A stretch of DNA of 38,262 nucleotides from Parcubacteria group bacterium Gr01-1014_33 (GTDB taxonomy: Bacteria; Patescibacteriota; Minisyncoccia; Sungbacterales; HO2-52-23). The notes beneath the pieces were generated by a model that did no database searches, was not told the origin of the DNA, and worked only from the letters and a program-made list of their open reading frames with translations. Both the position numbers and the translations under genes were made by a program. Position 1 is the stretch's first letter, and each line of letters begins with the position of its first letter. Below are positions 26,656 through 36,059 of this stretch, in pieces. The DNA is taken from NCBI GenBank assembly GCA_007376125.1, contig VMFQ01000007.1:1-38262 (forward strand), written 5' to 3'.

Positions 26656-28164
26656 ATGTCCACACTTACTCACATACCCGTTGTGTTTGACAAAAGCCAC
26701 CTTTTGACCATAGGCGAGCGGCTTTATAGTACGAGTTTGGATTTGATACGCGAGCTTGTCTCAAACGCGTATGATGCGGATGCCACGCGGGTTGAGATTG
26801 AGATCGGGGCGGAAGAAATCACGGTTGAGGATAACGGAAGCGGCATGGATCAAAAATCGCTTTTCCAGTATTTTACGATTGGCTCGCAGGAAAAACGAAT
26901 GCACCCGCTTTCTCCCAAGTTCCAACGAAAAAGAATCGGCGAATTTGGCATAGGTAAATTTTCGGTGTTGAGTATTGCACGAAAGTTTGCGCTTGAAACG
27001 TGGCAGAGAGAAAGCCAATTTCGAGCGCGTGTGGTATTTGATGCGGCAAAATGGAGCGGAGAACGCGAGAACTGGAGTATTCCCTGCGAGGTTCTCCCGT
27101 TTGATTCCGTGTACTCTCACGGAACACGTGTATCCATACAACACATAAAAAAACAGCTTGATTCGACGAGTGTGGCGCGCCACATCCGCGAGCGGATGCC
27201 GGTCGGCCGCGAGGATTTCCGCATTTTTGTAAACGGCGCGGAGGTGACAGCAACCACGATTCCGGGCAAGCGGTTTCCTGTATTTTTTATGACTCCGTTC
27301 GGAGAGGCAAGCGGCGAAATTATTCTTGCCAACCTTCCGGCAACACAGCGTACGATTGCCGATGCGGGAATTACCATCCGCGTAAAACAGATCAGCGTTA
27401 CCAAAAGTATTTTCGGATTTGAAGCGTCGCATTCCGTGGGAGTAAGCCGACTCCGTGGCTCGGTAAACGCGGATTTTCTTCCCATCACTTCAAGCCGCGA
27501 TCAAATTATGTGGGATTCTGACCAGTACAAAATATTTTACGCAAAAATGCGGGAAATTATTTTTTCGGTTTTGCGGGAAGCGCACACACTCCAGCTCCAA
27601 AAAGAAATTACCCAAGCATCGCACGTGCTTCGCGATGCGTTGGATAAAATCGGTCGCGCGTTTAAGAAAAATCCGGAAATGTTTGAGGAAGAGGGAGTGA
27701 GTCCGCCCCTTGGCGAGTATACATCGGGCGCGGCTTCCCAGGAAGGATATGTAATTTCAAAAGCCGAGTTTGTGGACGGCGGAACACACATACCGCCGCG
27801 CGGAGAAATTCCTGATGGCACATTTGAAGACTTGAGAGCAAAGCCAAAACGAAAACACGTTATTCTTGCAAACCGCGCGGTTATAAGAAAAATGCGATTT
27901 GGCAATTTAGGAATAGTGTGCCGCATGGAGCGCTACGGACCAAAATATCCGCCGAGCTTTCTTGAGGAGGGAATTATTTTTATCAACATAGATCATCCTT
28001 TGTATAGAAAGCAAATGGAAAATACTCCGCTTCTTACCATGTTTATATCAACGCTTCTTACCAAAGAACTTGCGTTAAAGAAACATCCAAACGATTCGGC
28101 GGCCGCCTACACCCTCCAGCATCATCTTTTAACCGATGCCTTTAAAGATGTGAGGAAGATGTGA
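26656..28164 (+). CDS. GHKL (Hsp90/MutL/MORC-like) ATPase domain protein
   Basis: LIRELVSNAYDADATRVEIEIG; VEDNGSGMD; GEFGIGKFSVLSIA. Confidence 0.85.
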   Translation: MSTLTHIPVVFDKSHLLTIGERLYSTSLDLIRELVSNAYDADATRVEIEIGAEEITVEDNGSGMDQKSLFQYFTIGSQEKRMHPLSPKFQRKRIGEFGIGKFSVLSIARKFALETWQRESQFRARVVFDAAKWSGERENWSIPCEVLPFDSVYSHGTRVSIQHIKKQLDSTSVARHIRERMPVGREDFRIFVNGAEVTATTIPGKRFPVFFMTPFGEASGEIILANLPATQRTIADAGITIRVKQISVTKSIFGFEASHSVGVSRLRGSVNADFLPITSSRDQIMWDSDQYKIFYAKMREIIFSVLREAHTLQLQKEITQASHVLRDALDKIGRAFKKNPEMFEEEGVSPPLGEYTSGAASQEGYVISKAEFVDGGTHIPPRGEIPDGTFEDLRAKPKRKHVILANRAVIRKMRFGNLGIVCRMERYGPKYPPSFLEEGIIFINIDHPLYRKQMENTPLLTMFISTLLTKELALKKHPNDSAAAYTLQHHLLTDAFKDVRKM

Positions 28165-28184
28165 TATCGAAAGAGCGGATTTAC

Positions 28185-28228
28185 AACTACTATCAACTCG
28201 TTACGATCGTAATGGGTTGGTAGTAGTT
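28185..28228 (+). repeat. 44-bp palindrome with TTACGATCGTAA core
   Basis: AACTACTATCAACTCGTTACGATCGTAATGGGTTGGTAGTAGTT; mismatches are all G.U compatible on + strand. Confidence 0.85.
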
Positions 28229-28331
28229 TGATTTTGCATGTAAAAGGAGGAAAAAGAATAAAATTTTCCCATATAAAGGTCGGATGCGTTTTGTGTTCCT
28301 TGAAAATGGATGATATGCTGGTAATTGACGC

Positions 28332-28982
28332 ATGACCATCCGAAAATTTCTTCATTCGTGTATTGTGATGGAAGAAAACGGGAAGCGGGTTTTGATTGAT
28401 CCGGGGAGTTTTTGTTTTGTAGAAAACAAAATTACGCCGGAAGATATCGGGCCAGTGGATGTGGTACTTATCACTCACAAGCATCCGGATCATTATTATC
28501 CGGAGGCGCTTAAACGGATTTTTGCGTTGAAGCCGTTTACGATAATTACAAATAGGGAGATCGGAGCCATGCGTTCCGCTGATGGATTGACAGGAGAGAT
28601 AATCTCTGCGGGTGATGTCAAAAATGTGAAAGGGTTTGAAATTCGCGCGTATGAAGGGGTGCATGGGCGAATTCCGACAGAAATTCCGCAAAACCTCGCG
28701 TATCTCATAAACGGAAAAATTTTGCATCCCGGGGATTCGCTTACAGTTCGCGGCGTTCCGGCGCATGACATTCTTGCGCTTCCGATTACAGCACCGTGGC
28801 TCCGGCTCGTGGACGCGCTTGAATTTGCCATCGTGCAGAAACCAAAACGCGTGATTCCGATCCATGATGCGATTATGAAAGATTTTATGTTGGAACGGAT
28901 ATATCAAATGTGCCACGCGGCGCTTGAAAAAGAGGGAATCGGATTTCAGCCGCTTTTACTCGGGGAGGAAATTGAGGTATAA
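28332..28982 (+). CDS. Metallo-beta-lactamase-fold metal-dependent hydrolase (UlaG-like)
   Basis: VVLITHKHPDHYYPEAL; LHPGDSL; VIPIHDAIM. Confidence 0.88.
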   Translation: MTIRKFLHSCIVMEENGKRVLIDPGSFCFVENKITPEDIGPVDVVLITHKHPDHYYPEALKRIFALKPFTIITNREIGAMRSADGLTGEIISAGDVKNVKGFEIRAYEGVHGRIPTEIPQNLAYLINGKILHPGDSLTVRGVPAHDILALPITAPWLRLVDALEFAIVQKPKRVIPIHDAIMKDFMLERIYQMCHAALEKEGIGFQPLLLGEEIEV

Positions 28983-29091
28983 TAATATTGCCGTCTTATA
29001 CGGCGGATGCGATAGAGGAATAGTATGGACTTCTGCTTTCTTTGAGCATAAAATTGATCTATACCTTTAAAGAGAAGATAATTTTGTCTCT

Positions 29092-29595
29092 ATGGACACT
29101 CAAAAGAAATCTGCCAATATAATAATACTCATAATCGGCGTTTTGGCAGTTGCGGTAATAGGTGCATATTTTATATATTCGCGGGATTTTGTTGAGGCGC
29201 CTCGCAATCAGGTTCCTCCGGCGTCCTCGTTTGATGCTCCTCTTAAAACTACTCCTCTTGCCCCGCCTGCTTCGGCGCCGCAATCAGGTAAAAGCCAGCC
29301 TGCTCCGCCGCCGCCGTCTCCCAAACCGATTATAATAGAAATGACCCTGCAAGGATTTTCTCCGGCATCGGTTACTGTGCCGGTGGGGACTACCGTGCGT
29401 TTTGTAAACCGCGATTCGGTAGGACTATGGCCGGCGTCTGACCTTCATCCCACGCATGGGATTTGTCCCGGGTTTGATTCGCAAGGTCCGCTTGGGCCCG
29501 GCGAGACGTATGAATTTACCTTTACCGCGGCAAAAACATGTCCCATGCATGATCACCTGCATCCTTCATTGCGGGGAGTAGTTGTGGTAGAATAG
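29092..29595 (+). CDS. Membrane-anchored cupredoxin-domain protein
   Basis: N-terminal TM helix, Pro/Ala-rich linker, GFSPASVTVPVGTTVRFVNRD...CPMHDHLHPSLRGVV. Confidence 0.85.
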   Translation: MDTQKKSANIIILIIGVLAVAVIGAYFIYSRDFVEAPRNQVPPASSFDAPLKTTPLAPPASAPQSGKSQPAPPPPSPKPIIIEMTLQGFSPASVTVPVGTTVRFVNRDSVGLWPASDLHPTHGICPGFDSQGPLGPGETYEFTFTAAKTCPMHDHLHPSLRGVVVVE

Positions 29596-29715
29596 CTACG
29601 GAATACAAATAGTACCAATACGAGGTTCTTCGTTCGTCCCGACGCGTCGGGATTCGCATAGTTCGCATAGTTCGCATTATGTTTCGTATATTCGTAAAAA
29701 TTCGTATTTCGTAGC
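29595..29715. repeat. Fold-back directly upstream of Nudix gene
   Basis: GCTACGGAATACAAAT...ATTCGTATTTCGTAGC; inner CCCGACGCGTCGGG and TTCGCATAG x3. Confidence 0.75.
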
Positions 29716-29720
29716 CCTAT

Positions 29721-30200
29721 ATGCGAGAATTTCATCCAAAACCGGGACAAATTGATTTTACCCACATTAAACGGGTGCCGGTGGTAAATTGTATTCTCCG
29801 CTATCAAGCGAAATTTCTGATTGTTCAGAGAAGCGTGGAAATAAAATTTTATCCGGAGTACTGGAACGGCATTTCGGGTTTTTTGGATGATGGCAGGAGC
29901 ATTGAAGAAAAATTGCGCGCGGAATTAAACGAGGAACTTGGGCTTCGCGAACAGGATATTATCACGGTTCATCAGGCAGAGTCCTTTGAATATGATGATC
30001 CGCGCTACAACAAAACATGGATCATACATCCGGTTCTTGTGGACGTCAGAACCGATGCAATTCGTCTTGATTGGGAAGCACGGGATTCGCGATGGGTAAC
30101 GCTTGAAGAGGTAAAGGAATACAATACGCTCCCCGGGTTTGAAAAAGTACTGCAGGCGCTTTTCCCGGCCGGCATGGTGGAAGAGGCGGGCGGCATGTAA
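29721..30200 (+). CDS. Nudix hydrolase
   Basis: GFLDDGRSIEEKLRAELNEELGL. Confidence 0.9.
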   Translation: MREFHPKPGQIDFTHIKRVPVVNCILRYQAKFLIVQRSVEIKFYPEYWNGISGFLDDGRSIEEKLRAELNEELGLREQDIITVHQAESFEYDDPRYNKTWIIHPVLVDVRTDAIRLDWEARDSRWVTLEEVKEYNTLPGFEKVLQALFPAGMVEEAGGM

Positions 30201-30269
30201 ACATCTGATGCACCCGCAAGGATGCCAATCCTGGCGAGCTGTTTTATTGGTAACCTCTCACAACCCTTC

Positions 30270-30481
30270 TTCCGTCATTGCTTGCCCCGTTAGATACCTT
30301 TGTATCTATCGGGGCAAGCAAAAATGCATTCCTAATGCGCTTTGGCGAGCTCCCGCCGTGCGGACGCTCTAGGAAGCAATCTTAATCTTGGAGAATAGGA
30401 TTGCTGCGTCCTCCTGGCTTGTCGGAGAAACGATTGCAGAAAAGATTGACAATCTTTTCTGCGTTTCTCCGTAATGACAGG
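30270..30481. repeat. Composite inverted-repeat element (GTCATTGC...TAATGACA ends), copy R1
   Basis: GTCATTGCTTGCCCCGTTAGATAC/GTATCTATCGGGGCAAGC and GGAGAAACG..GCAGAAAAGATTG/CAATCTTTTCTGCGTTTCTCC. Confidence 0.65.
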
Positions 30482-30505
30482 TATAAGGAGTTACTTTTAT
30501 TGCTA

Positions 30506-30534
30506 TTGCGCTTTTTTTAGATACGTGCTATACT
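30506..30534 (+). promoter_or_regulatory. Promoter TTGCGC-17-TATACT of RRM gene
   Basis: Hexamers 30506-30511 and 30529-30534; about 120-nt leader. Confidence 0.6.
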
Positions 30535-30584
30535 GGTAAAAGTTGTAAGTGTTCTCGTAATAGGTTTCTTTTTCTAATCAAAGG

Positions 30585-30621
30585 GTTTGCGCTCTTTTGA
30601 GAAAATGCAAACGTAAAAGAG
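30585..30621 (+). promoter_or_regulatory. Interleaved complementary segments in RRM 5' UTR (possible pseudoknot or two-state switch)
   Basis: GTTTGC(30585-90):GCAAAC(30607-12) interleaved with CTCTTTT(30592-98):AAAAGAG(30615-21). Confidence 0.5.
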
Positions 30622-30664
30622 AGGTCGTCTTACACAACATAATTAATATATTTTTTAGCATTTT

Positions 30665-31015
30665 ATGGCAAAGAAGTTATACATTGGTGGGCTTTCCTAC
30701 AGCACCACCGAAGACGAATTACGGGATGCATTTTCCCAGGTAGGCGCGGTTGAGTCTGCGTCTATCGTGATTGACAGAATGACCGGCAGGTCGCGCGGAT
30801 TCGGGTTTGTGGAAATGTCCTCGGATGACGAGGCGCAAGCCGCGATTGAGATGTGGAACGGCAAAGAACTCGGAGGACGGACGCTTACGGTAAACGAAGC
30901 GCGTCCGATGGAGGCGCGCGCGCCCCGACGCGAAGGCGGCGGAGGCGGGTTTAACCGAGATCGCGGAGGAGCGCGGAGCGGCGGATTTGGCGGTCAGCGA
31001 AGAAACAGCTGGTAA
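30665..31015 (+). CDS. Glycine-rich RRM RNA-binding protein
   Basis: KLYIGGLSYSTTEDELRDAFSQVG; GRSRGFGFVEM; C-terminal RGG-like tail. Confidence 0.96.
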   Translation: MAKKLYIGGLSYSTTEDELRDAFSQVGAVESASIVIDRMTGRSRGFGFVEMSSDDEAQAAIEMWNGKELGGRTLTVNEARPMEARAPRREGGGGGFNRDRGGARSGGFGGQRRNSW

Positions 31016-31027
31016 TCTGTACTGATG

Positions 31028-31060
31028 CAAAAACATCCCGACCCATCGGGGTGTTTTTGT
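31028..31060 (+). terminator. Terminator after RRM gene
   Basis: AAAAACATCCCGA-ccca-TCGGGGTGTTTTTGTTTT. Confidence 0.8.
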
Positions 31061-31159
31061 TTTCTAACCTTCATTATAATACTATTCTAAATACTATCCT
31101 AAACTAAGTTTAGGATACGAAAATCACTATTTATTTGGTAATTTCTGTATTATCCTTAA

Positions 31160-31208
31160 ATCCTAAACTAAGTTTACTAAACTAAGTTTAGTAAACTTAG
31201 TTTAGGAT
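31160..31208. repeat. 49-bp palindrome; partial copies at 31095-31117 and 21343-21375
   Basis: ATCCTAAACTAAGTTTACTAAACTAAGTTTAGTAAACTTAGTTTAGGAT. Confidence 0.88.
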
Positions 31209-31337
31209 AATTTAGGAGAAGGATTCTTTTTACGGGTAGGTTATATGGGAATGACAATCGGAAGAGTTTCGTAATGCAAAGTAATGTATACCCACCCACT
31301 CGCGAAAAAGAGCCGTTTCTGTTACAATAGGCATAGT

Positions 31338-32306
31338 ATGCACACTGCTCCTCCTTTACATCGTGATACGCGCCTTGGCAAAGATCTCATTTTAGATGAG
31401 CGTTTTGACTTGCTACTTTATGAAAAATTTCGGGATTATGCAAAAGGCGACCTTAACACGCTTCTTGAGGAACTCATTGCGATTGAATCAAAACACGTGG
31501 TATTTTGGGAAAATTTTTTTGGCATTCAGGGAAGTTCCTTAAATCTCGGGCGGCGGCTTAAGCTCGCGATATTTACGGGAGCGGCGTTTCTTTTCGGCGA
31601 GAAGGTGATCCATTTACTGCTTGAGGCGATTGAGGTCTACGGGATAAGAAAGTATCTGCGCGTCTGGGAGATGTATAAAGACACTGCGTTGGGAGAGGCG
31701 CTGGAAGGCATCTTGCATGACGAAATGGCGCACGAGGATGTTATTGTCTCGCGGCTTGTGGAGCGGAGCATCAATCCCGCGCGCGTACGCAATATTTTTC
31801 TCGGATTTAACGACGGGCTCGTGGAAACGCTTGGCGCGATAAGCGGGTTTTTCGCGGCATTTGATCGCTTGCCGTCAATCGTGCTTGCGGCATTTACCGT
31901 GGCGGTTGCCGGATCGTTTTCCATGGGCGCCGGAGTGTTTCTCGGCACAAGCTCCGAGAATGAAGTAAAGCGGCTTGAAGCGGGCAGAAAGGAATTTTTG
32001 AAAGGGGTGGCGCGCAAGGAAGAAAAATACGAACAGCCGCTCGCATCCGGATTTATAGTCGCCATTTTCTATTTTATCGGAGCGCTTATTCCGATTTCTC
32101 CGGTGCTTTTCGGATTTGAAAATCTTTTTCTCTCGGTTGCGATTTCCGCGGGATTTATCATTTTAATTTCTCTCGTGCTTTCGTTTCTCTCCGGAATGGA
32201 TATTGGGCGAAGAATTTTGCTCAATCTTCTCATTATTGCCGGCGCGGTGGTAATCACATACGCGATCGGGATTATCACGAGGCAAATATGGGGAGTGAGG
32301 TTATAG
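31338..32306 (+). CDS. VIT1/CCC1-family transporter with N-terminal ferritin-like domain
   Basis: LTELIAIESKH..., EGILHDEMAHEDVI, NIFLGFNDGLVETLGAISGFFAAF, GSFSMGAGVFLGTSSENE. Confidence 0.88.
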   Translation: MHTAPPLHRDTRLGKDLILDERFDLLLYEKFRDYAKGDLNTLLEELIAIESKHVVFWENFFGIQGSSLNLGRRLKLAIFTGAAFLFGEKVIHLLLEAIEVYGIRKYLRVWEMYKDTALGEALEGILHDEMAHEDVIVSRLVERSINPARVRNIFLGFNDGLVETLGAISGFFAAFDRLPSIVLAAFTVAVAGSFSMGAGVFLGTSSENEVKRLEAGRKEFLKGVARKEEKYEQPLASGFIVAIFYFIGALIPISPVLFGFENLFLSVAISAGFIILISLVLSFLSGMDIGRRILLNLLIIAGAVVITYAIGIITRQIWGVRL

Positions 32307-32320
32307 AGTGAAGAAAATCC

Positions 32321-32565
32321 GTGTTCAATTCCACACAAAAATTTGAAAAATATCTATGGACGCGCCATGCCCATGATAAAATGCAATTCTATCGGCTGAC
32401 GGAATCTCGGATAAAAAGAATAATCCGGTATCCGGCGCGAGTGGAGGAGGGGATTTTGGAAGGTGCAGTGGCGTGCATGCAGGTTGCGGACGCTATCCGG
32501 GAAAAAGTCCGGAACGCGATCCGATCCCTGCGGAAGTTCTCCGTGAAATCAGAAATATTATTTAA
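32321..32565 (+). pseudogene. DUF4258-like protein with internal deletion/frameshift
   Basis: WTRHAHDKMQFYRLTESRIKRIIRYPARVEEGI; canonical-looking tail ERDPIPAEVLREIRNII* in another frame, ending in TAATG with the ABC gene. Confidence 0.6.
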
Positions 32566-33479
32566 TGGAACCGGTTCTCCAAATCGAAAATCTTGAAAAA
32601 TCCTACAAAAACGTACACGCGGTGCGGGGGATTTCGTTTTCTCTTCGCGAAGGAGAGATTCTCGGCATGCTCGGACCAAACGGCGCGGGCAAGACCACTA
32701 CGATCCAAATGTGTATAGGAGTCCTTACTCCGACTTCAGGCGAGATACGGTATTTTGGGAAATCGCTTTTTGACCATCGAGAGGAGATTCTGGAAAAAAT
32801 CAACTTTTCTTCCACATATACGCATCTTCCTTGGAATCTGACCGTCAAAGAGAATCTCACTTATATATCATATCTTTATGCGATCAAAAATCGAAAAGAG
32901 CGAATAGCAAAGATAGTAAAGATTTTTCGCCTTGAGCCGTTGCTCAAGCAAAAAGTTGATGAACTTTCCGCGGGACAGCTCACACGGGTGAATCTTGCAA
33001 AAGCATTTATCAATTTTCCGCGCGTGTTGCTCTTGGATGAGCCGACTGCCTCTCTTGATCCGGAAGCCGCGAAGTATATCCGAGAGTTTCTACTCCACGA
33101 ACGACAGAATTTCCAGGTTTCTATTATTCTCACCTCTCATAACATGGCGGAGGTGGAGGAGGTGTGCGATCGCGTTATATTTATTGATAAAGGGGAAATC
33201 ATAGCGGATGATACGCCAGAAAATCTTGCAAAGACAATTGAGGTTTCGCATGTGGAACTCCTCATAACGGATGGGCTCAAACGGGCAGTGGAATATTGCA
33301 GGGAAGAAAACATTTCGCATCGCGTGGAAGGACGCTATATGTGGGCTGATGTCAAAGAACTCATGATCCCGAATTTCTTGCGCGGGCTTATGGATAAAGG
33401 AGTTTTTTATAGTGAAATAAGCATTGATAAGCCGACGCTTGAGGACTATTTTCTTCAGGTCGCGGTAAAAAAACAATGA
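32565..33479 (+). CDS. ABC transporter ATP-binding protein
   Basis: LGPNGAGKTTT; LSAGQLTRVNLAKAFI; LLLDEPTASLD. Confidence 0.97.
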   Translation: MEPVLQIENLEKSYKNVHAVRGISFSLREGEILGMLGPNGAGKTTTIQMCIGVLTPTSGEIRYFGKSLFDHREEILEKINFSSTYTHLPWNLTVKENLTYISYLYAIKNRKERIAKIVKIFRLEPLLKQKVDELSAGQLTRVNLAKAFINFPRVLLLDEPTASLDPEAAKYIREFLLHERQNFQVSIILTSHNMAEVEEVCDRVIFIDKGEIIADDTPENLAKTIEVSHVELLITDGLKRAVEYCREENISHRVEGRYMWADVKELMIPNFLRGLMDKGVFYSEISIDKPTLEDYFLQVAVKKQ

Positions 33480-34264
33480 AGATACATCGGATTTTCGCAA
33501 TGACACTGCGGTATCTCTTTGCCTTTCGGCATAATCTCGATCGCATCACGGATGCGTTTTATTGGCCTACGGTTGATCTTGTGTTATGGGGGCTTACGAG
33601 CGTGTATCTGACTTCTTCTCTCTCGCGTACCTCTCAAGGGGTTGCGGTGGTGGTTTCAGGAATCGTGCTTTGGGTGGTGGTGTGGCGGGGGCAGGCGGAA
33701 GTTGCCGTTAACGTGCTGGAAGAATTTTGGGACTGGAACTTGATAAATCTTTTTGTAAGTCCGCTGAAATTTTCCGAATGGATTGCTTCATTCCTTTTGA
33801 TCGGCGCAATAAAAGCAGCGGTAAGTTTTTCGTTTGCCATGGGGGTGGCATATATGCTGTATGATGTAAGAGTGTTTGATGTCGGGGCGTATCTCATTCC
33901 TATGGGGATTTTGTTGATCATGACCGGTTGGTGGTTTGGATTCCTTGTCGCGGGACTTATCCTGCGCTACGGAAAAAAAGTGCAATCGTTTGCATGGACG
34001 CTCATTTTCGCGATCGCTCCATTTTCTGCGGTATTTTATCCGTTATCTGTTCTTCCGTGGTGGGCGCAAAAGATTTCAATCTTTGTTCCCACGAGCTATA
34101 TTTTTGAAGGGATGCGCACGTTAATCAGCGGCGGAACACTTAATTTTTCCACGTTTGCGCTTAGTTTTTTTCTCAATATCGTGTACCTTTGCCTCGCGCT
34201 GATTTTCCTGTACAAGAGTTTTGAAAAGATCATGGACAAAGGACTTGGAAAAGGGCGCGGGTAG
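33476..34264 (+). CDS. ABC-2 type permease
   Basis: Multiple TM segments; overlaps ATPase stop by 4 nt. Confidence 0.92.
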   Translation: MKIHRIFAMTLRYLFAFRHNLDRITDAFYWPTVDLVLWGLTSVYLTSSLSRTSQGVAVVVSGIVLWVVVWRGQAEVAVNVLEEFWDWNLINLFVSPLKFSEWIASFLLIGAIKAAVSFSFAMGVAYMLYDVRVFDVGAYLIPMGILLIMTGWWFGFLVAGLILRYGKKVQSFAWTLIFAIAPFSAVFYPLSVLPWWAQKISIFVPTSYIFEGMRTLISGGTLNFSTFALSFFLNIVYLCLALIFLYKSFEKIMDKGLGKGRG

Positions 34265-34308
34265 GATTCTTGTCTTTTCACCCGCTTTATGACGGAGTAA
34301 CTTTTATC

Positions 34309-34337
34309 TTGACCTTATCGCGGGATTGTCCTATTAT
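34309..34337 (+). promoter_or_regulatory. Promoter TTGACC-17-TATTAT, 6 nt from ATG
   Basis: Hexamers 34309-34314 and 34332-34337; ATG 34344. Confidence 0.75.
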
Positions 34338-34343
34338 GACACT

Positions 34344-34538
34344 ATGATTCGTATAGCGACCAAAAACTATATTAGAATTCCCAAGGAGGAATATATACGA
34401 TTAAAACAGCTCCAAAAATACTTTGGAACTTTTTGGAGTTATTTTGAACATCTTCAGGAAATTAAAAAAGCGCGGGAAGAAATAAAAGTAGGGAAAACTA
34501 TTGCGCAAGAGGATTTATTCCAAAAGCTGGGGTTATAG
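34344..34538 (+). CDS. Putative antitoxin
   Basis: MIRIATKNYIRIPKEEYIRLKQLQKYFG...IAQEDLFQKLGL. Confidence 0.7.
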   Translation: MIRIATKNYIRIPKEEYIRLKQLQKYFGTFWSYFEHLQEIKKAREEIKVGKTIAQEDLFQKLGL

Positions 34539-34544
34539 AATGCT

Positions 34545-34793
34545 ATGGAAATTCACTATACATATAAAGCGGCGGATGATTTGGAACGATTGCCGCGAGA
34601 TGTTCAAAAGCGCATCGCAGAAAAGATGCGCTTTTATGCAAATCAAAAAGACCCGCTGAAGTTTGCAAAACGGCTCACGGATCCAGCGGAGGGCGAGTTT
34701 CGTTTCCGTATCGGGATGTATAGAGTATCGTGTGATGCGATAGAGGGAAAAATATTTGTTTTGAAAATCGCTCCGCGCGACAAAGCGTATTAA
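34545..34793 (+). CDS. RelE/ParE-family toxin
   Basis: YTYKAADDLERLPRDVQKRIAEKMRFYANQKDPLKFAKRL...FRFRIGMYRVSCD. Confidence 0.87.
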   Translation: MEIHYTYKAADDLERLPRDVQKRIAEKMRFYANQKDPLKFAKRLTDPAEGEFRFRIGMYRVSCDAIEGKIFVLKIAPRDKAY

Positions 34794-34804
34794 AATAGGA
34801 TAGT

Positions 34805-36001
34805 TTGATGCACCGGGGAATTGCCACATTCACATTAGACACCGGTCAATGCCCAAAATGGCTGTTTGAGCGGATGGTAAAGTTGGGGCGGGAAATGGCG
34901 CGGGTATTGATAGAAGAATACGGAGCGGATGAATTTATCCGGCGGATTTCTGATCCAGTGTGGTTTCAGTCTTTGGGAACGGTGCTCGCGTTTGATTGGA
35001 ACGCATCGGGTTTAACCACTATTCTTACCGCGGCTTTGAAAGAAGCGATCCGAGGCGAAGAACGGAATTTTGGAGTTTTCATCTGTGGCGGAAAAGGAAA
35101 GACATCGCGCAAAACTCCGGAGGAAATTCAAAGGTGGGGTCAGTGGATCGGACTTCCGGAAACAGGAACGCAAAACCTCGTGTACAATTCAAAAATGAGC
35201 GCGAAAGTTGATTCCGCGCTTGTACAGGACGGGTTTCAACTCTATCATCACTCGTTTTTCTTTTCACGAAACGGCGCATGGAGCGTGGTGCAACAAGGGA
35301 TGAACGCAAGCGAGGGAACAGCGCGCCGCTATCATTGGTACTCCCAAAGCATTAGTGATCTTGTGTGCGAGCCGCATACGGCAATATCTTCCCAGTCAAT
35401 CGGTGAGAACGTCTTAAATATGGTTGCGGCAAAAAGCACGGATACGCGCAATCGTTCAACCGAGCTTGTGCACTCGGGCTACGCGCCGCTCATGAAAGAA
35501 ATCCAGATTATCCGCAAGCATTCGTCTCGTCTTTCGCAGATGATCGCTATGAAAAATAACGGCGGAGAGCAATTAACACTGCTCAATCTTGAGGATACTG
35601 AATTTCATTCCCATCCGGTGATAACCGAGGACTTTTCCAAGAGCAAATACCTTGAAAAAATCTTGGCGCGGGTAACCGACGAGAAACCGGAAAATTACGA
35701 GAAGCTAATTGCAATGGAAGGTGTAGGCGCAAAAACCGTGCGCGCGCTTGCCCTTGTCTCCGAAGTAATTTTCGGAGCAAAACCCTCGTACGAAGACCCG
35801 GCGCGGTATAGTTTCGCGCATGGAGGAAAAGACGCAACTCCTTATCCGGTGGATCGCAAAACATACGACAAAACAATTGAAATGCTTTTGAAAGCGGTGA
35901 GGAGAGCAAAAATAAGTCCGGTGGAAAAAGAGAAAGTGATAAAGCGGCTTGCGTATCCAAAGCGCCAATACACCGCTATTGACTTTTATGCCGCATTATA
36001 A
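34805..36001 (+). CDS. DUF763-family protein
   Basis: GIATFTLDTGQCPKWLFERMVKLGREM; FGVFICGGKGKTSRKTPEEI; GAWSVVQQGMN; YHWYS. Confidence 0.85.
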   Translation: MMHRGIATFTLDTGQCPKWLFERMVKLGREMARVLIEEYGADEFIRRISDPVWFQSLGTVLAFDWNASGLTTILTAALKEAIRGEERNFGVFICGGKGKTSRKTPEEIQRWGQWIGLPETGTQNLVYNSKMSAKVDSALVQDGFQLYHHSFFFSRNGAWSVVQQGMNASEGTARRYHWYSQSISDLVCEPHTAISSQSIGENVLNMVAAKSTDTRNRSTELVHSGYAPLMKEIQIIRKHSSRLSQMIAMKNNGGEQLTLLNLEDTEFHSHPVITEDFSKSKYLEKILARVTDEKPENYEKLIAMEGVGAKTVRALALVSEVIFGAKPSYEDPARYSFAHGGKDATPYPVDRKTYDKTIEMLLKAVRRAKISPVEKEKVIKRLAYPKRQYTAIDFYAAL

Positions 36002-36059
36002 TAGGATTTATGTAAAGTACGGACAGTTCTTTGGTAAAAAATAAGATAAGGAGGCTCGC

